DNA of 64,000 bases from G963422705 sp963422705 (lineage in GTDB: Bacteria; Poribacteria; WGA-4E; WGA-3G), in contig OY730443.1 in the NCBI GenBank assembly GCA_963422705.1, forward strand, positions 1,674,001-1,738,000. Reading direction: 5' to 3'. The notes beneath the pieces are model-generated. The model saw only the letters and a list, made by a program, of their open reading frames with translations, was not told the DNA's origin and ran no database searches. Shown piece by piece: positions 61,303-64,000 of the stretch. The first letter of the stretch is position 1. Each line of letters opens with the position of its first letter. The translations under genes were made by a program, and so were the position numbers.

Positions 61303-62682
61303 TTATCGAGATAATTTAAGGGAAATACGGTAACCTTCCAATCCGGTGTCGGTATCAACGATTTGCTGCACCGTCTCCGGGTGCCGCCGTTTTGCGGGGA
61401 ATTCGTTGGCATTCGCGCAGCGGAGGGCGATTCTTGCACCGACGGCACTGGCGGCGCGTAGATTTTCCAATTTAACCTTATCAAGGGTATCGTAAGCAGT
61501 ATGTCCAAACCCCCGTCCTGACGGCGGGGCATCCGCGTCACCCATGTGCCCTGAAGGTACACCTTGCAGGAAAAAAGGAAAATGATCTGAGTAGGAATGC
61601 ACCTTCTGCCCGACCGGGACGTCAGCATTCAGTTGCGCAGCGACTTGTGTTAAAAAGGGGTGAAGGGTTTTCCATTGATGTATTACGATTCCCTTACGAC
61701 TGGCACCACCCGCCGCATCCATATTGAACATAAACCTGATGTTGTCCAATTCTTGCTCATGTTCCTCAACATAACGGAATGCCCCGGTTAACCCGATTTC
61801 CTCGGTTCCAAAGGCGATAAATCTGATGGTATTTTTCAGAGAATCGGCTGCGTAAGTAGCGAGTACGCGCGCCGCCTCAATCACAGCCACCATTCCAGAA
61901 GCCGGGTCATGAGCGCCTTGCGAGATGTCGTGTCCATCGTAGTGACATCCTAATATCATCATTTCTGGATTGCGATTTCCACCGGGCAAATCCGCAACAA
62001 CGTTCCACGATGTGCGCGGTTCGTTAATGTCGTTGGTATGGAGTTTCAAGACAACTTTCCCGTGTCTTGCGAGTAACCGTGCTAAAAACGCGCCGTCTTC
62101 TTTGCAAACGGATATGCCGGGAATTGGTGCAGGCCTGTTGTTTTGGAGGCTCCCTGTTTCCGGGCCGACGCCCGCATGCTCGCTGACAAAAATAAAGGCA
62201 CTTGCCCCTTCGATGACTGCACGCTCAAATTTCTCCTTTCGATGCACCCATCTACCGAGCCCGGGTGGGGATGCACTCTCTGCCATGACGAATTTACCCT
62301 TTCCACGGCGGCCGAGGGCACTATACTCCGGAGCGCTTCCACATCCGACGGAAACAAGCTCCCCGTTCAAATCGCATGCGGGACAATAGGGCAAAGAAAT
62401 CGCATGCAATGTCCGTTGAAGCGGTTCAACAACAGCGAGTGTGGTTTCGTTCCCACGCGTCCAACCGGCGTAAGGATAAGGTTCAAGTTTAACGTTGTGG
62501 AGCCCATAACGTTTGAAGCAGTCGGCGATGAAGGTTGCAGCTTTATACTCTTCAGGCGTACCTGCAAATCGTGCCCCGTATTCATCGCAGAGAACTGTAA
62601 GATTGTCCATGACTTCTTTGGACGTATAAATATCACCTACGATTTGCCTGTCTAACTGTAAGTAAGGATTGGTATTGTTCAT
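61303..62682 (-). CDS. M28-family metallopeptidase
   Basis: The 459-aa protein resembles aminopeptidase Y/glutamate carboxypeptidase-like M28 enzymes. A PA-type insert domain lies at about 100-225. The zinc residues are in LGCHYDGHDISQ (His), GAHDPASGM (bridging Asp), FGTEEIGLTGA (catalytic Glu-Glu), NMDAAGG (Asp) and RGFGHTAYDTLDK (final His). There is no signal peptide, so it may be cytoplasmic. Its ATG overlaps the TGA of the Crp-like gene (ATGA), so translation is coupled. Confidence 0.92.
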   Translation of the reverse strand: MNNTNPYLQLDRQIVGDIYTSKEVMDNLTVLCDEYGARFAGTPEEYKAATFIADCFKRYGLHNVKLEPYPYAGWTRGNETTLAVVEPLQRTLHAISLPYCPACDLNGELVSVGCGSAPEYSALGRRGKGKFVMAESASPPGLGRWVHRKEKFERAVIEGASAFIFVSEHAGVGPETGSLQNNRPAPIPGISVCKEDGAFLARLLARHGKVVLKLHTNDINEPRTSWNVVADLPGGNRNPEMMILGCHYDGHDISQGAHDPASGMVAVIEAARVLATYAADSLKNTIRFIAFGTEEIGLTGAFRYVEEHEQELDNIRFMFNMDAAGGASRKGIVIHQWKTLHPFLTQVAAQLNADVPVGQKVHSYSDHFPFFLQGVPSGHMGDADAPPSGRGFGHTAYDTLDKVKLENLRAASAVGARIALRCANANEFPAKRRHPETVQQIVDTDTGLEGYRISLKLSR

Positions 62683-63662
62683 AATTGTGTTTGTCCTGCC
62701 GATGTGGTAGTACCTGAGGGGAATTCTGTAAACAGCCCTGTTTCAAACGGGTTGTTGCCGGGATGCGACTCAGAAGTCGTGTCGCGTTTTCCAATACTAC
62801 AACGGGCATCCGCTATCTTTTTTAACCGCCATATATCTAGGAGCTGAATTTTGCGAAATTGTGTCTTAATGACGTTATGTTGTTTAAATTCCTCCAAGAG
62901 TGCTTCGGTTTTATCCACTGTACATCCAATTAATCGTGATAATGCTTTTGGTGAAAGCTTATCGGCAAACACTATTCCATGGCTCGTTGGAGGCTTCGCG
63001 AGGTGCTGTAGTAAAAGTGCCACACGTGACTCAGGACTGCGGAATGCGATATCCGATATTAAATTTCGCTTTTTCTTTGAAACTGAATTCGGCTTCTGCT
63101 GGAGTGATGGAAGCTGTCTCGCAGTTCGGCTTAACGCTTTCGGGTGCTGTTTCGCGGTTCGGCTTAACGCTTTCGGGTAACGTATTAGGCGACGAAAAAC
63201 GCGGCGGATATACGTCCGAAGCGGTTTTGAGCCCGGCATTGCTAGATGTGGTTTCCGTTTAAGAAAAAATCGAAAATTGGAAATGTTAACAGTGCCGACG
63301 ACAACGTCTGTGAGCGTTTCTATGATGGCTTTTGGATGAACTTCATCGTTTTCAAACGCGTTGATGCCGAAAATCTCACCGGATTCAAGCACAGCGACGG
63401 TAGTACTTTTCGCCTCAGTATTGTTCTCCGGAGCCCTTTGCACAGCTTCATCGGAATTCGTAGGCGCGGGGTGGTAGATTTTAACCCGTCCTTCCTTGAG
63501 TAGATAGACACGGGCTGTGTGGAGTTGTTCCGCAGTTTCGAAACGTTTGAAGGTTGTGATGCGAGCTAATGCGTCTGCATCCGCTTGTTCAAGATTTCGG
63601 AAGACATTAAAGTGTTTGATGTACCAAAAACTTTCTGTTGCCGTTTTAGATAGATTTGACAT
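62679..63662 (-). CDS. Crp/Fnr-family transcriptional regulator
   Basis: The 327-aa protein starts SFWYIKHFNVFRNLEQADAD, the opening of Crp-type regulators, then a cyclic-nucleotide-binding-like barrel (VYLLKEGRVKIYHPAPT, AVLESGEIFGINAFE) with a long loop. Its linker has an 11-residue repeat (YPKALSRTAKQHPKALSRTA) not usual in the family. The HTH is at about 215-285 (RVALLLQHLAKPP, KLSPKALSRLIGCTVDKTEA). Canonical cAMP-contacting Arg/Glu residues are not obvious, so the ligand is open. It is first gene of a coupled run with M28 and probably HtrA. Confidence 0.85.
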   Translation of the reverse strand: MSNLSKTATESFWYIKHFNVFRNLEQADADALARITTFKRFETAEQLHTARVYLLKEGRVKIYHPAPTNSDEAVQRAPENNTEAKSTTVAVLESGEIFGINAFENDEVHPKAIIETLTDVVVGTVNISNFRFFLKRKPHLAMPGSKPLRTYIRRVFRRLIRYPKALSRTAKQHPKALSRTARQLPSLQQKPNSVSKKKRNLISDIAFRSPESRVALLLQHLAKPPTSHGIVFADKLSPKALSRLIGCTVDKTEALLEEFKQHNVIKTQFRKIQLLDIWRLKKIADARCSIGKRDTTSESHPGNNPFETGLFTEFPSGTTTSAGQTQL

Positions 63663-63877
63663 CCCCGGTATTTCCTAGAATTAATATTAGCGGTTAATTT
63701 CTTCCCTAGGGAGTTGTAACCAGTGACACGTGAAGCGCATCAGAACTCACCCTTATTGATAACCTTACCCCCTTCAACGGTTTCCCTCACCTTCCGTTCG
63801 ATATCCTGTATCTGGGCGCTTTCAGATGATTAACCTCCCTATCTCCCTGATGTAAATTCATCCATTGATATTGCGTT

Positions 63878-63906
63878 ATTTTATCATATTTTTCAGAAAA
63901 AGTCAA
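63878..63906 (-). promoter_or_regulatory. Promoter of the Crp-like/M28/HtrA operon
   Basis: Minus-strand TTGACT (63901-63906), a 17-bp spacer and TAAAAT (63878-63883). It implies a 5' untranslated leader of about 210 nt before ATG 63662, in which no convincing ORF or known riboswitch was seen. Confidence 0.6.
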
Positions 63907-63970
63907 ATTAAAGATTCGGCTGCCGAGTGCAAACGGTTATGTCGTCTACAGGCGTAATATGGTTCTGAAC

Positions 63971-64000
63971 TTGCAAATTATCCCTGCAGTGTGCTATGAT
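63971..64000 (+). promoter_or_regulatory. Likely promoter for a gene beyond the right edge
   Basis: TTGCAA (63971-63976), an 18-bp spacer and TATGAT (63995-64000) point rightward out of the window. The 330 bp between 63663 and the edge hold only this and the divergent promoter. Confidence 0.4.

Noticed and set aside
63663..63870. Riboswitch in the long leader of the Crp-like gene
   Set aside because: Only weak inverted repeats are visible and no known aptamer core was recognised.

Overview
This 64-kb window comes from a bacterium with moderate GC in its housekeeping genes. It has the gene repertoire typical of Candidatus Poribacteria-like, sponge-associated or free-living marine genomes: paralogous phytanoyl-CoA-type dioxygenases, a ThuA-like protein, a sulfatase-family hydrolase, Gfo/Idh/MocA oxidoreductase, TIM-barrel sugar isomerase, several amidohydrolases, WG-repeat proteins and a giant cyclase/NTPase/TPR protein. 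The taxon is an inference from gene content; no intact rRNA gene is present to confirm it. Promoters are sigma-70-like throughout, commonly TTGACA or TTGACT, a 17-18 bp spacer and TATAAT-like -10 boxes.

Layout. 1-10 kb is ordinary chromosome: a partial oxidoreductase, malate synthase G, an amidohydrolase, ThuA-like and PhyH proteins, argH, pyrF and a sulfatase-family hydrolase whose active-site Cys/Ser position is Thr. 10-32.6 kb is a highly rearranged accessory region with five layers. (i) Three IS605-type elements: two tnpB-bearing copies and one 399-bp internally deleted derivative that keeps a promoter and the 3' guide-RNA-like end. (ii) A triplicated module pairing a secreted toxin-like protein with a WG-repeat protein; the toxin part is progressively truncated. 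(iii) Six copies of a promoter cassette whose downstream 16S rRNA scraps and boxA-like leader show that it derives from a ribosomal RNA operon. (iv) A segmental duplication carrying a small lipoprotein gene. (v) Many gene fragments (DNA methyltransferase, PD40 propeller, helicase-like, glycosyltransferase, sigma-like). Inside this region sits one well-kept metabolic operon: a BMP-family solute-binding protein followed by a formate dehydrogenase alpha subunit that almost certainly contains selenocysteine at an in-frame TGA (codon 366) followed by a SECIS-like hairpin.

32.6-64 kb is again mostly ordinary: leucyl aminopeptidase (driven by one rrn-like promoter cassette), DUF123 protein, M29 aminopeptidase, NhaC antiporter, a minus-strand operon (PLP amino-acid aldolase/racemase-like, PhyH, amidohydrolase), tyrS, a phosphodiesterase/phosphatase, DAHP synthase, 2-isopropylmalate synthase, a DUF5694 protein and a giant UPF0182 membrane protein. 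A minus-strand block at the right edge encodes an envelope protein, sugar isomerase, cyclase/NTPase/TPR regulator, TPR protein, HtrA protease, M28 peptidase and a Crp-like regulator. tyrS and the DAHP synthase share related promoters and terminator hairpins in their leaders. The DAHP leader has a clear antiterminator/terminator switch, suggesting common control by aromatic amino-acid supply.

The most unusual elements are the dispersed rrn-promoter cassettes with attached 16S fragments, the toxin/WG triplication, the promoter-plus-guide-RNA mini-element and conserved 5' leader RNA of the IS605 elements, and the selenoprotein formate dehydrogenase that would be mis-annotated as two genes.
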